Assembly: GCF_020911725.1 (NCBI RefSeq)
Contig: NZ_CP076620.1
Span: 1,306,501 to 1,370,500, forward strand
Origin: Clostridium cadaveris
GTDB lineage: Bacteria; Bacillota; Clostridia; Clostridiales; Clostridiaceae
DNA: 64,000 nt
Reading direction: 5' to 3'
The translations under genes and the position numbers were made by a program. Position 1 is the stretch's first letter, and every line of letters starts with the position of its first letter. This document shows positions 17,108 to 25,710 of the stretch, one piece after another. The notes below the pieces were generated by a model. That model was given only the letters and a program-made list of their open reading frames with translations. It was not told where the DNA came from and did no database searches.

Positions 17108-18259
17108 ATGAATTATATGAAAGATCCAAAATTTAAATCAAATTTAATGCTATCTACATACATAGTTGTTTTAGCATTTATATTTTTAAACTTAAAGTCA
17201 GTAGGTGGGGTTATAGGAGGGGCACTAAGCATATTAAAACCATTTCTTATAGGTATAGCCATTGCTTTTATTCTTAATCTTCCTATGAAGCTTATAGAAA
17301 ATAAAATCGTAGAACCTATTTTAAAAAAGGTTAATATAAAAAGTGGAGCAAGAGGAATTTCTCTTATTTTAACTATTGTTATAATAGGAGGACTCGTTAC
17401 AGGTCTTATAGTTTTTGTAATTCCTCAACTTATAGAAAGTGGATCTACGTTAGTAAAAAATATACCGGATTATTTGGTGTCATTAGAAGATTTCTTGTTC
17501 AAATATGTAGGAAATACAGATGTTTTAAATGAAATAGTAAACAGCATATTGTCTATGGGAGAAAGTATATTGAAAGTTGTGGGACAAATAACAGGAAATG
17601 TACTTACTCAGATTTTGCAGGTTACTTTTGGAGTTACAGCAGTTATAGCAAATTTCTTTATGGGATTTTTAATAGCTATTTATATATTATTAAGTAAGGA
17701 AAAGCTTGGTCTTCAAGCAAAGAAGATGCTTTATGCTTTTGCAAATGTAGATAAAGCCGATAAAGTTATGGGAGTAGCCAAGATATCTCATTGGAAATTT
17801 TCTAAGTTTATAGCAGGACAGTGCATTGAAGCTATAATACTAGGATTACTATGCTTAGTTGGAATGAAAGTTTTAGATCTTCCATATGCTGTTCTTATAA
17901 GCACTATAATAGGCGTTACAGCACTTGTACCTATCTTTGGAGCATTAATAGGAACTATTCCAGCCGTATTTATAATATTTATGATAGATCCAACCAAAGC
18001 TCTATGGTTTATAGTTCTCATAATAGTTATACAACAGTTAGAAGGGCATTTAATTTATCCTTTTGTTGTTGGTCACTCTATAGGCCTTTCTGCATTATGG
18101 GTACTACTTGCTATAACCATAGGTGGAAGCACTTTTGGAATACTTGGGATATTGATAGGTATACCATTACTTGGTATTATATATAGTATAATGTCTACAA
18201 TAATTAATAATAGACTTTCTAAAAAAAATATTAATGAAGAAGAACTTGAAAATAAATAG
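17108..18259 (+). CDS. AI-2E/PerM-family membrane protein
   Basis: Residues 1-370 show the family layout: three helices near the N-terminus, a large soluble part (about 95-150), then a cluster of helices ending in LGILGILIGIPLLGIIYSIM. The FIAGQCIEAIILGLLCLVGM and QQLEGHLIYPFVVGHSIGLS regions are signature segments of the AI-2E transporter/YtvI/PerM family. Members have been linked to autoinducer-2 export or sodium/proton exchange, so the cargo is unsure. The start is ATG 17108; a second ATG at 17117 has comparable spacing from GAGGG and cannot be excluded. Two small genes follow at 14- and 14-base gaps, so all three may be cotranscribed. Confidence 0.85.
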   Translation: MNYMKDPKFKSNLMLSTYIVVLAFIFLNLKSVGGVIGGALSILKPFLIGIAIAFILNLPMKLIENKIVEPILKKVNIKSGARGISLILTIVIIGGLVTGLIVFVIPQLIESGSTLVKNIPDYLVSLEDFLFKYVGNTDVLNEIVNSILSMGESILKVVGQITGNVLTQILQVTFGVTAVIANFFMGFLIAIYILLSKEKLGLQAKKMLYAFANVDKADKVMGVAKISHWKFSKFIAGQCIEAIILGLLCLVGMKVLDLPYAVLISTIIGVTALVPIFGALIGTIPAVFIIFMIDPTKALWFIVLIIVIQQLEGHLIYPFVVGHSIGLSALWVLLAITIGGSTFGILGILIGIPLLGIIYSIMSTIINNRLSKKNINEEELENK

Positions 18260-18273
18260 AATGAGGTACTAAT

Positions 18274-18618
18274 ATGGATAATAATTTTATAAACGCACTA
18301 AAACTGGCAGAAAAATTAAATGTACATCTTAAGATTGCTACATCAATGAAGTCTTTTGATACTTATAACAGCTTTTATAATATTTACACGGAGTCAGATG
18401 AACCATGCAGGAGAATTGCTGTTCTTACACCTTACGAGGAACTAGAAGAAGTTTATGATGAATCTCCAGAAAAGGCTGTAGATGATGTTATGATGATAGA
18501 TGGGAATGTATGGCTCAAAGGATATCCTCTAACTACTAATCCTAAAAACATAGATTTAAGTGAAATCTATGTAAGAGAAAATAGAGTGAAAGAAATAGAA
18601 GAATATTTTCAAAAATAG
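18274..18618 (+). CDS. Hypothetical 114-residue protein
   Basis: I do not recognise the family. The protein is soluble and acidic, with no signal peptide or membrane segment. Visible parts are an N-terminal helix (FINALKLAEKLNVHLKIAT), a middle stretch PCRRIAVLTPYEELEEVYDE, and a C-terminal helix VRENRVKEIEEYFQ. The start is ATG 18274 with GAGG seven bases upstream. It sits 14 bases after the AI-2E family gene and 14 bases before an ArsC-like gene, so it is probably in their operon. Coding character and spacing make it a real gene. Confidence 0.75.
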   Translation: MDNNFINALKLAEKLNVHLKIATSMKSFDTYNSFYNIYTESDEPCRRIAVLTPYEELEEVYDESPEKAVDDVMMIDGNVWLKGYPLTTNPKNIDLSEIYVRENRVKEIEEYFQK

Positions 18619-18632
18619 GAGGTACATAAAAT

Positions 18633-18971
18633 ATGAATGTACAAATTTTTGGTATAAAAAAATGTTTTGACACCAAGAAAGCAGAGAGATACTTTAAAGA
18701 GAGAAATATAAAGTTTCAATTTATAGATTTAAAAGAAAAGTCTATAAGCAAAGGAGAACTTACAAATATAAAAAATGCTATTGGACTCGAGGAGCTTATA
18801 AATAAAAAGTCTAAAGATTATTCTAAGCTTAACTTAGATAAGATAAGAAGTGCAGATATGAGAGAAGAGATACTTCTTAAGAATCCTTCACTATATGTAA
18901 CTCCTATTGTTAGAAATGGAAAGAAAGCTACTGTTGGTTATAAGCCTGAAATATGGCAGACTTGGGAATAA
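18633..18971 (+). CDS. ArsC/Spx-family thioredoxin-fold protein
   Basis: The 112-residue protein has the ArsC/YffB layout: an N-terminal strand VQIFGIKKC, a single cysteine followed by FDTKKAERYFKERNI, a GLEELINKKS middle, and NPSLYVTPIVRNGKKATVGY toward the end, where arsenate reductase relatives have RPIV. It has one N-terminal cysteine instead of CxxC, as in YffB-type proteins. The role may be a thiol-dependent reductase or a redox partner. The binding site GGAGG before ATG 18633 is good. It contrasts with the probable selenocysteine-containing relative at 348-701. Confidence 0.85.
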   Translation: MNVQIFGIKKCFDTKKAERYFKERNIKFQFIDLKEKSISKGELTNIKNAIGLEELINKKSKDYSKLNLDKIRSADMREEILLKNPSLYVTPIVRNGKKATVGYKPEIWQTWE

Positions 18972-18975
18972 AATT

Positions 18976-19019
18976 AAAGGTGTGCTGCAAATAATCATAT
19001 TGCAGCACACCTTTTTATT
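18976..19019 (+). terminator. Bidirectional terminator
   Basis: AAAGGTGTGCTGCA (18976-18989) pairs perfectly with TGCAGCACACCTTT (19001-19014), followed by TTATTT. It serves the converging ArsC-like and flavoenzyme genes. Confidence 0.9.
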
Positions 19020-19026
19020 TACAAAT

Positions 19027-20106
19027 CTATTGATTTATTTCTGCCATAAGAATTTCTTCTTTAAGTTCATTCATTAATTCCTCTACAGAACAAATTTTAT
19101 TTATCCTAGAAGCATTTTCTCCACAAAATATTAATCCTTCTTCAACATTTCCAGATACGGCGTTTATTAAAGCTTTACTTATGCAATAAGGTGTAGAGGC
19201 AGGATTACATGGAGCCAAACAGTTATAACATTTTGTAACTTTAATATTTCCAACTTGAGTTTTTCTTACAGAATCGTTTAAAATAGCACGTCCAGGCATT
19301 CCCACAGGACTTTTCACTATTACCACATCTTTAGATTGTGCATTTATATATGCGTTTTTAAATTCTATAGAAGCATCACATTCATGTGTAGCTACAAATC
19401 TTGTAGCCATCTGAACTCCATCAGCTCCAAGCTTTAGATATTTTGCAATATCAAATCCATTAAAAACTCCTCCGGCTACTATTACAGGGATGTGTTTTGA
19501 GTATTTTTCACTATAGAATTTTACTTCTGATATTATATCTAATATGGTATTATCAAAATTTTTATTTTCAATTTCAAGGGAATCTTCTTTAAAGCCAAGG
19601 TGTCCACCAGCTTTAGGACCTTCTATGATTACCATATCAGCAGTTACATTGTCATGTTTATCCCAAAGTTTTAAAATGACTTTTGCTGCTTTTAAAGATG
19701 ATACTATAGGGGCTATTTTTACATTAGAACCTTTTACAATCTTAGGGAGAGCAGTTGGAAGACCAGCTCCAGAAATTATCAAGTCTATACCAGCTTCTAT
19801 TGCAGTTTTTACATGCTCTTCATAAAAGTTTGTAGCAACCATAATGTTAACGCCTAATATACCATTATTACATTTGTCTTTGGCAGCTATTATTTCTTTT
19901 TTCAATGCTCTAAGATTTGCAGCTAGATTATTAGTTTCAAAATCCTTTTCTTTATAGCCACATTGAGCTGCTGAAATCACTCCTATACCTCCAGCATTAG
20001 TGACACTTGATGCTAGATTTGACATGGATACACCAATTCCCATACCTCCCTGAATTATAGGGAGTTTGCATATAAATTCTCCTATTTTTAATGGTTTTAT
20101 ATTCAT
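19027..20106 (-). CDS. Nitronate monooxygenase / FabK-like flavin enzyme
   Basis: The TIM-barrel FMN enzyme belongs to the 2-nitropropane dioxygenase family, which includes nitronate monooxygenases and the enoyl-ACP reductase FabK. Visible are PIIQGGMGIGVSMSNLAS, AGGIGVISAAQCG, LGVNIMVAT, IISGAGLPTALP, IEGPKAGGHLGF and PVIVAGGVFNGFDIAKYLKL with GADGVQMATRF (phosphate-binding loops). A cysteine-rich part, KCYNCLAPCNPASTPYC, near the C-terminus is seen in many clostridial members. I choose ATG 20106 (MNIKPLKIGEF) because GGAGG lies nine bases upstream, inside the longer frame that starts at 20124. No fab genes are nearby, so a nitronate or related detoxifying role is more likely than fatty acid synthesis. 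Confidence 0.82.
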   Translation of the reverse strand: MNIKPLKIGEFICKLPIIQGGMGIGVSMSNLASSVTNAGGIGVISAAQCGYKEKDFETNNLAANLRALKKEIIAAKDKCNNGILGVNIMVATNFYEEHVKTAIEAGIDLIISGAGLPTALPKIVKGSNVKIAPIVSSLKAAKVILKLWDKHDNVTADMVIIEGPKAGGHLGFKEDSLEIENKNFDNTILDIISEVKFYSEKYSKHIPVIVAGGVFNGFDIAKYLKLGADGVQMATRFVATHECDASIEFKNAYINAQSKDVVIVKSPVGMPGRAILNDSVRKTQVGNIKVTKCYNCLAPCNPASTPYCISKALINAVSGNVEEGLIFCGENASRINKICSVEELMNELKEEILMAEINQ

Positions 20107-20280
20107 AATTTTAAAATCCTCCATATGTTTTGAGTATAAAATATTTTGACAATCAAAATATATGAGTTAATTATAGTCTATTAATCATTTTCACACAACA
20201 GTTTTATAAAAAAAATTAAAGGATGGTGTAAAGTTAAATTAATTACACCTTCCTTTAATTCAAAGGGTTTATATCAAAAA

Positions 20281-21045
20281 TCACCAGTTGCCGGAAGAAC
20301 CACCACCGTTAGAAGAACCGCCTCCAAATCCTCCAAATCCACCGCTATTTCCGCCTCCGGGATCTCGTCTATTTCCAATATTACTCCAAAATGCTAGTTG
20401 AAGAATAGTAGATGAAACTCTTCCTTTATTTAGAAAAACATCTAAAAGAATCAAGACAAAAAAACCGAATACTGCAACTTTGCCTATATTAGAGTTAGAT
20501 GAATCTTCTTTAGGCAGCATTATTTTTAGAGATTTATCAAGAGTAATTCCATAATCTTTAGCAATATAATCAGAAAAAGTGCTATAGCTGTTTAGTATTC
20601 CATCATCGTAATTTCCATCTGCAAAATTTGGTTTTGCTAAAGATTCCATAACTCTGTTGCTTAAGGCATCTGGTACTGCGCCTTCAAGACCTCTTCCTAC
20701 TTCAACTCTCCAAGTCCTATCTTTTACAGCTACTAATATTAAAAGGCCGTTATCCTTTCCTTTTTCACCTATTCCCCAAGATCGAAAGAGCTTGATAGAA
20801 TAATCTTCTATAGGTATACCTTCAGTGGAATCTATTACAACAGCTACTGCTTGAGAACCAGTTTTATTTTCCAGTTCACGGCCTATAGAAACGATCTTTT
20901 CAGCATAGTCATGGTTAATGATACCAGAGTAGTCGTTTATATATTTGTAAGGAGTTGGAGAAGGTAGTTGTGGAGAAGCTCCTGCACTGGCAGAAAAAAG
21001 TAATACTAATATTAAGAGAGAAAAAAGAAAAATTTTCTTTTTCAT
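20281..21045 (-). CDS. TPM-domain membrane protein (YgcG type)
   Basis: A signal peptide (residues 1-24) precedes a TPM domain (about 35-165) with YINDYSGIINHDYAEKI, GSQAVAVVIDSTEG, SIKLFRSWGIGEKGKDNGLL and WRVEVGRGLEGAVPDALSNR. A membrane helix follows (about 190-207), and the C-terminus is rich in Gly and Ser (GGFGGFGGGSSNGGG). Proteins of this type are commonly encoded with LemA, as here, and have an uncertain envelope role. The start lies only three bases after the lemA stop and has no strong binding site, so translation probably depends on coupling to lemA, which carries an in-frame amber codon. Confidence 0.85.
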   Translation of the reverse strand: MKKKIFLFSLLILVLLFSASAGASPQLPSPTPYKYINDYSGIINHDYAEKIVSIGRELENKTGSQAVAVVIDSTEGIPIEDYSIKLFRSWGIGEKGKDNGLLILVAVKDRTWRVEVGRGLEGAVPDALSNRVMESLAKPNFADGNYDDGILNSYSTFSDYIAKDYGITLDKSLKIMLPKEDSSNSNIGKVAVFGFFVLILLDVFLNKGRVSSTILQLAFWSNIGNRRDPGGGNSGGFGGFGGGSSNGGGSSGNW

Positions 21046-21048
21046 AAA

Positions 21049-21618
21049 TTATTTAGTAAAATCTACTGAAGGAACATCTTGACTTCCTTCGCTAGCTTTA
21101 TAAAGAGGTTTTTCGTCGAAACCCAAAATTGAAGAAATCATGTTTGTAGGGAATTTTCTTCTCTTAGTATTATATTTTGTAACAGCAGTATTATAATCCT
21201 GTCTTGCTACTGCAATTCGATTTTCTGTACCTTCCAGTTGAACTGTTAAATCTCTAAAGTTTTGATTTGATTTTAAATCAGGATATCTTTCAACTATCAC
21301 CAAAAGTCTAGACAATGCCGTTGAAAGTTCACTATCTGCATTAGCCTGGTCTGTGACATTAGTAGCACCAGCTAGTTTACTTCTTGCATTTGCGATATCA
21401 GTAAAAATATCTTTTTCTTGAGATGCATAACCTTTTACTGTATTTACAAGGTTAGGAATTAAATCGGATCTTCTTTGAAGCTGGGTATCTATGTTTGATT
21501 CTGCAGCTGCCGTATTCTGCTAAAGAGAGACTAAACCGTTGTAACTGTTAACTATAGGAAAAATAATCAAGGCTAACACTATCATAACAACTAACCATAT
21601 TTTTGCGTTTCTGCTCAT
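21049..21618 (-). pseudogene. lemA: lemA with in-frame amber stop at codon 33
   Basis: A strong site (AAGGAGG) precedes ATG at 21618. The frame reads MSRNAKIWLVVMIVLALIIF and on to NGLVSL, then TAG (21522-21520), then QNTAAAESNIDTQLQRRSDL and IPNLVNTVKGYASQEKD, and stays open to 21049. Apart from the stop this is a complete LemA protein (189 codons): an N-terminal membrane helix, the QRR-DLIPNLVNTVKGYA core, and NxxRRKFPTNMISSILGF near the end. In relatives this position is an ordinary residue, often E or Q. One base change (CAG or GAG to TAG) explains it. It may be a strain mutation, a sequencing error or a suppressed amber codon. Restart within the gene is possible but no strong site is seen. 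Confidence 0.85.
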
Positions 21619-21681
21619 GCTATTAAAACCTCCTTTCTTTATAAGATTATTATTCCTATAAATTATATAAAATAAACAAAT

Positions 21682-21722
21682 AAAAGCCCTCTGAAAACAT
21701 TTATAGATTTCAGAGGACTTTT
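21682..21722 (-). terminator. Intrinsic terminator of the prephenate dehydrogenase gene
   Basis: AAAAGCCCTCTGAAA (21682-21696) pairs with TTTCAGAGGACTTTT (21708-21722) with one wobble. Reading on the minus strand it follows the stop at 21727 and ends in a T-rich run. Confidence 0.85.
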
Positions 21723-21726
21723 ATTT

Positions 21727-22563
21727 TTATTCTAATTTTTCTCTTCTAATAGAAGATTCTCTAAATAAATTCATGAGAAGATTTTTATCGTTTTCTATAA
21801 GACCATTTTTTAAAAGTGTCAGTTGTTTTTCAAAATTATCAATAGATTTTAGAAGGTTTTCTTTGTTGTTAAGGAATAGCTCTGTCCAAAGTTCTCCATT
21901 TATATTTGAAATCCTAGTTAGTTCTCTGTAGCTGTCACCTATAAATTTTCCTGTTTCATACTTTTCATCATCGCTATTTATTAGAGCTACAGCAATAATG
22001 TGAGGGAGCTGAGATGTAAATGCTATGAGAGCATCATGTTCTTTTGGATGAACTTTCGTAACTCTTTTAAATCCTATATCCAAAGCCAGCTTTTCAACTA
22101 TATTAATAGCATTAGATGAAGTCCGATTTGTTGGAGTGATTATGTAATTAGCACCTTTGAAAACTTTGCTGTCAGCATATGCTAATCCTTTTTTCTCTCG
22201 TCCAGCCATAGGATGTCCAAAAACAAATTCAATATCATCTCTTAAGATTTTTTCAATATTAGAAACTAAGGAAACCTTTATACCAGTGGTATCAGTTAAC
22301 ACAGCTCCTGACTTAAAAAAAGCTTTGTTTTTAGTTAAAAACTTTACTACAGAATCAGGGTATATGCTTAAAATAACTAAATCACAATGATTTAATATTT
22401 CTTTTCCGTCAGTAAAGCCTTTCTTTATTATACCCTTGTTTTCTGCAATATTTAATGCAGACACATCTGTATCGATCCCATACACATCATTATAACCGCA
22501 ATTTTTTAGTGCTAAAGCATAGGACCCACCTATGACTCCTAGACCTACAATAACAATTTTCAT
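21727..22563 (-). CDS. tyrA: Prephenate dehydrogenase
   Basis: The enzyme oxidises prephenate to 4-hydroxyphenylpyruvate in tyrosine synthesis. The Rossmann loop VGLGVIGGSYALALK is at the N-terminus, followed by GIDTDVSAL (NAD selectivity Asp), VILSIYPDS, LTDTTGIK, FVFGHPMAGREKKGLAYAD (substrate-binding His) and a helical dimer domain with HPKEHDALIAFTSQLPHIIA. At 278 residues it has no ACT domain, as in many clostridial enzymes. The gene is monocistronic here, unlike many aromatic operons. Upstream is a perfect 7-bp inverted repeat that may be an operator. Confidence 0.93.
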   Translation of the reverse strand: MKIVIVGLGVIGGSYALALKNCGYNDVYGIDTDVSALNIAENKGIIKKGFTDGKEILNHCDLVILSIYPDSVVKFLTKNKAFFKSGAVLTDTTGIKVSLVSNIEKILRDDIEFVFGHPMAGREKKGLAYADSKVFKGANYIITPTNRTSSNAINIVEKLALDIGFKRVTKVHPKEHDALIAFTSQLPHIIAVALINSDDEKYETGKFIGDSYRELTRISNINGELWTELFLNNKENLLKSIDNFEKQLTLLKNGLIENDKNLLMNLFRESSIRREKLE

Positions 22564-22598
22564 TTTTTATCCTCCTACCATACTGCTATGCTACTTTT

Positions 22599-22616
22599 GA
22601 AGTGACACATCACTTC
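22599..22616. promoter_or_regulatory. Short inverted repeat upstream of tyrA
   Basis: GAAGTGA (22599-22605) and TCACTTC (22610-22616) flank a four-base centre, about 40 bases before the tyrA start. No T run follows, so it looks more like an operator or a leader hairpin than a terminator. Confidence 0.35.
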
Positions 22617-22782
22617 CGTTATTTTTGATTATTAGGAATATTATATCAAATAATTATAATTTTTAATAATTAAATATTATAGCTTAGTAAATGTAAAAAT
22701 ATTATGTATAAATAGTAAAAAAATTAAGGTATAATTATAGTGCATATAAGGATGCAATAAATATATTATGAGAGGTGACAGG

Positions 22783-23874
22783 ATGAGAAGAAGAGAAATT
22801 GATTGGATCAGAAATATATGTATATTAATGCTGTTTATATATCACACAGCTGTGATATATACAGATCTAGGAGATTTTTATGTAAAGTCTGAAAGTACAA
22901 ATCTATTTTCAAACTTATTTATAATATTCACATTTTCTTGGTATATGCCATTATTATTTTTCTTAGCAGGAGCTTCAACTTATTTTGCTTTATCAAGAAG
23001 AAACTGCAAAGAGTATCTAAAAGAAAAAACAAAGAAGTTGCTTATTCCATTTATCTTCGGAATTGTAGCTTTGGTGCCTCCTCAAACTTACCTTGCAAGG
23101 GTTTGGAGAGGGGAGACTAATGTAAATTATATTGAACACATGAAGTATTTCTTTACTAATATAAATGATTTTATGGGATTTGATGGAGGATTTACCCCAG
23201 CTCATTTATGGTTTATAGTCTTTTTATTTTTCATATCATTAGCAGGAACAGGAATAATAAAGATATTGAAGACAAAGGCAGGAGAAGTATTTTTAGAAAA
23301 GTTCCAAAAAGTATTTTTGAGTAAACTAGGACTTTTTTGGGTTGTAGTATCTATAATAATTGTTGATTTAGCTCCTAATATAGGGGGTAAAGGATTTGTT
23401 ACTAATCTTTTGATTTTTGTATTAGGATATATAGTCTATAGTAACGAAGTATATTTAAATCACTTGGTAGTTAAAAGAAAAAAATTTATAATTTTCAATG
23501 TAATTTTCAGCATATTAGGTATTACCTATTTTATATGGTTTGAATCTATGGATTTGGGGATATTAGCCTACGTCATAGAAGGTATATTAAAAAATTCAGT
23601 AATGATCACTATGATTTTAGTTGTTGTTTCTTATGGAATAAAGTACTTAAATAAGAATCATAAAATATTAAAGTATTTAAATGAAGCGACTTTTCCAGTT
23701 TATATACTTCACCAAACAATACTTTTAACCATAGCATTTTACATCATTCCATTTATGCTACCTCACTGGCTTTCTATGATAATAATAATTTTATCGTCAT
23801 TTGTGATAAGCTTCGTGGTTTATGAGTTGTGTAAAAGGGTATCACCTTTTAAAGTACTGCTTGGAATAAAATAA
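22783..23874 (+). CDS. Membrane acyltransferase (acyltransferase family 3)
   Basis: This integral membrane protein has about ten helices. It begins RREIDWIRNICILMLFIYHT, where the helix-embedded R-x-x-D-x-I-R and the His match the catalytic region of acyltransferase 3 proteins that move acyl groups onto cell-surface carbohydrates or lipids. Further landmarks are SWYMPLLFFLAGASTYFALS, TPAHLWFIVFLFF and FPVYILHQTILLTIAFYI. I set the start at ATG 22783, since AGAGGTG (22771-22777) precedes it; the frame from 22768 includes that site. The kinase gene follows after 15 bases, so it is probably the first gene of a six-gene operon with the two-component and ABC genes. Its substrate is unknown. Confidence 0.85.
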   Translation: MRRREIDWIRNICILMLFIYHTAVIYTDLGDFYVKSESTNLFSNLFIIFTFSWYMPLLFFLAGASTYFALSRRNCKEYLKEKTKKLLIPFIFGIVALVPPQTYLARVWRGETNVNYIEHMKYFFTNINDFMGFDGGFTPAHLWFIVFLFFISLAGTGIIKILKTKAGEVFLEKFQKVFLSKLGLFWVVVSIIIVDLAPNIGGKGFVTNLLIFVLGYIVYSNEVYLNHLVVKRKKFIIFNVIFSILGITYFIWFESMDLGILAYVIEGILKNSVMITMILVVVSYGIKYLNKNHKILKYLNEATFPVYILHQTILLTIAFYIIPFMLPHWLSMIIIILSSFVISFVVYELCKRVSPFKVLLGIK

Positions 23875-23889
23875 TTTTAGGAGATAAAT

Positions 23890-25044
23890 ATGAAAAAGTT
23901 AAAGGAATTTATTTTAATAAGATATATTATGATAGCGGCAATCCTGTTTCAGCTTATTGTAAATCATAAGGATATGAGTACTTTAGCTACTATAATAATG
24001 GGATTATTTATACTGAACAATCAGCTAAGGCTATTCTATTTTAAAACTAAGCTTGGATATGTTTCTGTTGCTCTAGAAATAATGCTGGCATTTTTATCTT
24101 ATAGCATATATTCTGGAAAACTTATTTTATATTTGCTGCCATCTATTTTAGATTGTTTTATCATGCTTAAGGCAAGGTATTCAAAATGGCTTATAGGAAT
24201 TATTTTTATAGGAACATTTTTAGCATCTTTAATAAATGGGGATGGGGAAGGTACATTAAATTTAGTGTATATATGTACAATGATTATACTTCTATTTTAT
24301 GTTAGTAATGAAAACAAAGAAAAGGTGAATGCTCAAGTACTTTATGACAAGCTGAGAGTAAAGGAAAAAGAATTAAAAGAAGCAAATATAAATTTAGAAA
24401 ATTATGCTTCATCTATAGAGGAACTTACGCTTTTAAAAGAAAGAAACAGAATTTCAAGAGAAATTCATGACAGCGTTGGACATGCTTTATCAACTGCAAT
24501 GATTCAGTTGGGAGCTATGGAAAGAATAGCATCAAAAGAAAATAGCAAGCTAGAGCCTATGACAAAGAATTTACGAGAGTTTATAAATGAAAGTCTTAAA
24601 GATGTAAGAAGAGCAGTAAAAGAGTTAAAACCAATAGAATACAATTCTTTTGAGGGAATATTTAAGGTAGATGAATTGTTGAAAAATTTTAGTAATCTTA
24701 CAGGAGTTGAAGTGGATTTTAAAACTACTGGAACACCGTGGGGGATGTCATCTAAGCAAATTTCAAATATGTATAGAATAATACAAGAAGCTTTATCTAA
24801 CAGTTTAAAGCATGGAAGAGCGACTAAGGTTAAGATTAGCTTTAACTTTTCAGAGGATGGACTTGCTGTCGTAATATCTGATAATGGTATCGGAACGGAC
24901 TCCATAGAAGAAGTTGGATTAGGACTAAAAAGCATAAGGGAAAGAATAAATGAATTAAATGGAGAGGTGAAATTTTTATCTAAAGATAATGAAGGATTTA
25001 AGATATTTCTTTCGGTAGTTCGTGAAAAAGAGGAGGAATTTTAA
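23890..25044 (+). CDS. NarL-type sensor histidine kinase (DesK/LnrJ-like)
   Basis: The N-terminal 140 residues hold about five membrane helices with hardly any external loop, as in DesK and LnrJ, kinases that sense the membrane. A coiled-coil linker (VKEKELKEANINLENYA) leads to a HisKA_3 box with SREIHDSVGHALSTAMIQLG (phosphoacceptor His in HDxxGH) and an HATPase domain with IIQEALSNSLKHG and SDNGIGTD. The stop at 25044 abuts the regulator start, so the two are coupled. With the ABC genes downstream, the order matches the Bacillus lnrJKLMN (linearmycin) operon. A membrane-active antimicrobial is the likely signal. Confidence 0.9.
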   Translation: MKKLKEFILIRYIMIAAILFQLIVNHKDMSTLATIIMGLFILNNQLRLFYFKTKLGYVSVALEIMLAFLSYSIYSGKLILYLLPSILDCFIMLKARYSKWLIGIIFIGTFLASLINGDGEGTLNLVYICTMIILLFYVSNENKEKVNAQVLYDKLRVKEKELKEANINLENYASSIEELTLLKERNRISREIHDSVGHALSTAMIQLGAMERIASKENSKLEPMTKNLREFINESLKDVRRAVKELKPIEYNSFEGIFKVDELLKNFSNLTGVEVDFKTTGTPWGMSSKQISNMYRIIQEALSNSLKHGRATKVKISFNFSEDGLAVVISDNGIGTDSIEEVGLGLKSIRERINELNGEVKFLSKDNEGFKIFLSVVREKEEEF

Positions 25045-25680
25045 ATGAAACTGCTTATTGTAGATGACGAAAAACTTATAAGAGAAGGATTAAAAATAAT
25101 GTTGTCTACTTATGATGATATTGAAGTTGTAGGCATGGCTAGTGATGGGTATGAGGCTTTAGAGTTTTGTAGATGCAATACTGTAGACGTAATACTTATG
25201 GATGTTAGAATGAAGAACTGTAGTGGCGTTATGGGAACACGGCTTATAATGGAACAATTTCATAATATAAAAATTCTTATACTTACTACATTTAAAGATG
25301 AAGAGTATATAAGAGAGGCATTAAACTATGGAGCTTATGGATATCTCTTAAAAGATAGCTCCCATGACGTAATATATGAAGGCATAAAGAGTGCGTATAA
25401 AGGAAATATAGTGGTTCATCCAGAAATAGCTAATAAGATGATACAAGGTATAAAGGAAAATATTCACGATGAAGATATGGATGATTATGGACTTACAGAA
25501 AAAGAAATAAATATAATAAAAGCTATTGCTGCGGGATATAGTAATAAAGAAATATCTGAAAAATTATACTTATCTGAAGGAACTATAAAAAATAACATTA
25601 CATCCATATTAGGAAAGTTGTCTCTTAGAGATAGAACCCAAATTGCTATTTTTGCATTTAAAAAAGGAATAGTGACTTAA
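25045..25680 (+). CDS. NarL/LuxR-family response regulator (LnrK/DesR-like)
   Basis: A receiver domain (1-118) has DDEKLIREG, the phosphoacceptor Asp in VILMDVRMKN and LLKDSSHDVIYE. The LuxR-type HTH (about 145-208) includes LTEKEINIIKAIAAGYSNKE and LSEGTIKNNITSILGKL. It begins directly after the kinase stop, with GAGGAA upstream. Two GTCAT/ATGAC-type half-sites overlap and follow its stop codon and probably form its binding site in front of the ABC genes. Confidence 0.93.
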   Translation: MKLLIVDDEKLIREGLKIMLSTYDDIEVVGMASDGYEALEFCRCNTVDVILMDVRMKNCSGVMGTRLIMEQFHNIKILILTTFKDEEYIREALNYGAYGYLLKDSSHDVIYEGIKSAYKGNIVVHPEIANKMIQGIKENIHDEDMDDYGLTEKEINIIKAIAAGYSNKEISEKLYLSEGTIKNNITSILGKLSLRDRTQIAIFAFKKGIVT

Positions 25681-25698
25681 GTCATTTTAAATTATGAC
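25673..25698. promoter_or_regulatory. Candidate response-regulator operator before the ABC genes
   Basis: TGACTTAAGTCA (25673-25684) is a perfect palindrome across the regulator stop codon. GTCAT (25681-25685) and ATGAC (25694-25698) form a second dyad with eight bases between. Paired half-sites of this kind are typical of NarL-type regulators and sit where an internal promoter for the ABC genes would be expected. Confidence 0.5.
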
Positions 25699-25710
25699 CT
25701 AATGGTATTC

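Noticed and set aside
17851-18186. 111-residue plus-strand open frame inside the AI-2E family gene
   Set aside because: It lies wholly in another frame of a gene with recognisable family motifs and has no ribosome binding site of its own.
21520-21522. Pyrrolysine at the lemA TAG
   Set aside because: LemA is not a pyrrolysine protein family and a single base change explains the codon. I see no other in-frame TAG in the window and no pyl genes.
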